Source: DAONJL01 sp035405645 [NCBI: bacterium] (GTDB lineage: Bacteria; JAGOBX01; DAONJL01). From it: a DNA stretch of 7,661 nucleotides. The position numbers and the translations under genes were made by a program. Under the pieces are notes generated by a model. It ran no database searches, was not told the DNA's origin, and saw only the letters and a program-made list of their open reading frames with translations. How positions within the stretch are numbered: the first letter of the stretch is position 1; each line of letters starts with the position of its first letter. The stretch is from contig DAONJL010000078.1 in the NCBI GenBank assembly GCA_035405645.1, positions 1 through 7,661 on the forward strand. Reading direction: 5' to 3'. Shown here one piece after another: positions 5,765 to 7,661 of the stretch.

Positions 5765-7600
5765 ATGAACTTAATTTTTTTTGAAAATTCAGAACAATTA
5801 GTCTTTTTTTTAAATAATCATCAAAAATTTAATAATCATAATCTTAAATATATTGCTTTAACTCCGTATGCTATTAGAAAATTAGAAGAATTGAATTTAA
5901 GATTTTCATATCCAGAACAATATTATAATTGTGAAGAAGAATATAAAAAACTAACAACAATATTTTGGGATTATAACAAAAAAATTATTGAATATTTTGA
6001 TAATTTAGTTATAGAAAATGATATAAAGTTTAGAAAAGAAAATTTAAAACCATTTGAATGTTTTGCTTATCATTTTGAGCGATTATTAAACACAATTAAA
6101 ATAAAATTATTTGAACTTATCAAAATTATTGAAACAGAAAAACCACAAAAAATATATTTTTTTAAAACTTTTAAACATTCATTTGATGTTGATTTGCAAT
6201 ATTCAGATGTAGAATCTATTTATTATTATTTGCTTATAGAAATTTGTAAGAAAAATTGGATAGATTATGAAATTTTGGAAAGCAACTTTTCGGAAACTGA
6301 AAACAAAAGTAAAAATAATTTTTTCGTTTTAGTTTTAAAAAAGTTACATTCTTGGAAATTTTATTTTCGTAAATTGAAAATTTTTTTTAAAAATCACTTA
6401 AATTTAACAGGCAGAAATATTCTTATAATATCAATGCGAAATGTAAGTTTAATAAAATATGATTTAATAAAAAGTGGCTATAAAATTTTTGTGATAAACA
6501 ATAAGAAGATAACAAAATTATTTTTTAAAAAAAGTAGATATTCGCCACTTTTAAAAGATAAAATAGAAAAAAAATTATTTGAATTTTTAGGAATAAATTT
6601 TTTTCCATTAATTGAATCAAGATTAGATTTTTTCTTACAAAGATTAGAAAATATATTTGAAATTTATGAATATTATTTTAAGTATTTGACGAAAAAAAAA
6701 GTTAAATTAATTTTTGCTGATTCAATATTAGTTACACAATTTTTTGCAAATTTGATTTTAGTGAGCGCAGCTAAAAAATTGAAAATACCTATTGCAGTAT
6801 GGAAACACGGTGGGTGCTTTGAAGATGAATATAATATTCCTTTATCTTGGTATTTACATGAGATTCGATATTGTGATTATTATTTTTTATATGGAAATAA
6901 ACAAATAGAAATATTTAAAAAATATGATAAATTAAATACTACACAATATTCCACCGTTGGTTGTCAATTTATTGTAAATGGTGCAATAAAATCAAAGAAA
7001 ACAATAAAAAATAAAGATTTAGAAATATTATATATTATTAAAGATTTCACAAAAACTAATCAAGTAATTTTAAATTTTGATTCAAAAGAAATGTTTATTA
7101 ATAATGTTTATTATTATTTTTTACGCGATACAATAAAAGTATTAAACCAAAAATTTCCAGAACAAAAAATTATTATAAAAGGATTTTTTAAAGAAACCAA
7201 AGAACTCATAAAAGACTTTTTAAATATTCCCAAAATTCAATTTATTACAAATGAATTTTCATTACCAGAGTTATTGAATAAAAATGTTTTAGTAATATGC
7301 GATTATTTATCAACTTCATTAATGGAATCAATTTATTCGAAAAAAGATATTATTTTACACACAAAACTAAAAACCGATTATCCTTTAATTATTGATTATT
7401 TAAATGAAAGTGTAATAATTTCAAAATCAATAGACGAATTAAAAATAGCGCTTGATAATTATTTGAAAAATAATTCGATTGAAAAAAATAATAATAGATT
7501 TTTAAATGATTTTTTAAACATTAACCTGAATATTGATAATAAAAAAAAAATAATTTCGGAAATAGATAATATATTTATTTCACGAGGATATAAGAAATGA
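5765..7600 (+). CDS. Large GT-B-like glycosyltransferase, LIC12162-like
   Basis: This 611-residue protein has no signal peptide or clear membrane segments. An N-terminal region of about 215 residues is rich in Lys, Asn, Phe and Tyr and is not recognised. From GRNILIISMRN (216-226) the sequence looks like two Rossmann-like halves: LIFADS (315-320), then AVWKHGG (344-350), a short aromatic and acidic stretch, LYGNKQ (375-380), and a C-terminal half with KIIIKG (468-473) and VICDYLSTSLMES (510-522). The HGG turn and the late CDYxSTSxxE motif resemble the Leptospira LIC12162 group of surface-carbohydrate transferases and, more distantly, the CDP-glycerol transferase fold, where this late segment is part of the nucleotide-sugar pocket. 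The probable role is transfer of a sugar or alditol phosphate in surface-glycan assembly. It begins 15 bases after the previous stop, with no Shine-Dalgarno site. It is the most AT-rich gene (8 G or C in bases 7021-7080). A9 and A10 runs are at 6692-6700 and 7541-7550. The family call is moderate and the donor unknown. Confidence 0.6.
   Translation: MNLIFFENSEQLVFFLNNHQKFNNHNLKYIALTPYAIRKLEELNLRFSYPEQYYNCEEEYKKLTTIFWDYNKKIIEYFDNLVIENDIKFRKENLKPFECFAYHFERLLNTIKIKLFELIKIIETEKPQKIYFFKTFKHSFDVDLQYSDVESIYYYLLIEICKKNWIDYEILESNFSETENKSKNNFFVLVLKKLHSWKFYFRKLKIFFKNHLNLTGRNILIISMRNVSLIKYDLIKSGYKIFVINNKKITKLFFKKSRYSPLLKDKIEKKLFEFLGINFFPLIESRLDFFLQRLENIFEIYEYYFKYLTKKKVKLIFADSILVTQFFANLILVSAAKKLKIPIAVWKHGGCFEDEYNIPLSWYLHEIRYCDYYFLYGNKQIEIFKKYDKLNTTQYSTVGCQFIVNGAIKSKKTIKNKDLEILYIIKDFTKTNQVILNFDSKEMFINNVYYYFLRDTIKVLNQKFPEQKIIIKGFFKETKELIKDFLNIPKIQFITNEFSLPELLNKNVLVICDYLSTSLMESIYSKKDIILHTKLKTDYPLIIDYLNESVIISKSIDELKIALDNYLKNNSIEKNNNRFLNDFLNINLNIDNKKKIISEIDNIFISRGYKK
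7584..7588 (+). promoter_or_regulatory. Shine-Dalgarno site for the gene starting at 7597
   Basis: GAGGA lies inside the end of the glycosyltransferase gene, 8 bases before the ATG at 7597. Together with the ATGA overlap it makes the downstream start convincing. Confidence 0.7.
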
Positions 7601-7661
7601 AAAAAAGAAAAAATTTGTTAAGTGAATATTATAATAAAATAAATTCGTTTGATATATTTAA
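7597..7661 (+). CDS. Start of an unidentified downstream gene, 3' partial
   Basis: An ATG at 7597 overlaps the TGA of the glycosyltransferase (7598-7600) in an ATGA junction and is preceded by a GAGGA ribosome site at 8 bases. The frame stays open for 21 codons to the window edge and reads MKKRKNLLSEYYNKINSFDI. The first residues are basic, but there is no hydrophobic stretch yet to call a signal anchor. Too little is visible to give a family. From its position it is probably a further surface-polysaccharide gene of the same operon. Confidence 0.6.
   Translation, partial: MKKRKNLLSEYYNKINSFDIF

Noticed and set aside
1-7661. CRISPR array, tRNA, rRNA, insertion sequence or attachment site
   Set aside because: The window is almost wholly coding; no regular direct repeats, transposase motifs, terminal inverted repeats or RNA-gene signatures were seen on either strand.

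Overview
The window is about 7.7 kb of very AT-rich bacterial DNA, read as one plus-strand gene run. It holds six substantial genes (the first cut by the window's left edge) and the first codons of a seventh. Gaps between genes are 3 to 20 bases, and two junctions are 4-base ATGA overlaps. I see no room for an internal promoter or terminator, so this looks like the middle of a single operon. TGA is used as a stop at gene ends, so the code is standard. Several starts have good Shine-Dalgarno sites. The gene families are those of surface-polysaccharide (O-antigen or capsule type) loci, and the LpxD-like and LIC12162-like proteins suggest a diderm, Gram-negative-type bacterium. I cannot name a taxon from the sequence.

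Layout: (1) 1-1248, a NodB-like polysaccharide deacetylase-type protein with an extra C-terminal beta-rich region, 5' truncated. (2) 1258-2373, a tandem GNAT-type acyltransferase. (3) 2370-3707, a PaaK-family adenylating acyl-CoA ligase with its core motifs intact. (4) 3728-4660, an LpxD-like left-handed beta-helix acyltransferase in which the usual catalytic histidine position reads Ser. (5) 4664-5749, a radical SAM, PLP-type aminomutase of the KamA family whose lysine-specificity residues are changed. (6) 5765-7600, a large GT-B-like glycosyltransferase resembling the LIC12162 surface-carbohydrate family. (7) 7597 onward, the start of an unidentified gene.

The most interesting reading is an inference. 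An aminomutase could convert an alpha-amino acid other than lysine into a beta-amino acid. The PaaK-like ligase could activate that acid as an adenylate or thioester. The GNAT and/or beta-helix acyltransferase could attach it to an amino group of a sugar nucleotide. The large transferase could then place the decorated sugar into a surface glycan, with the deacetylase-like protein exposing or trimming amino groups. Each gene's family is supported by visible motifs; the joined pathway, its substrate and its product are not shown by the sequence.
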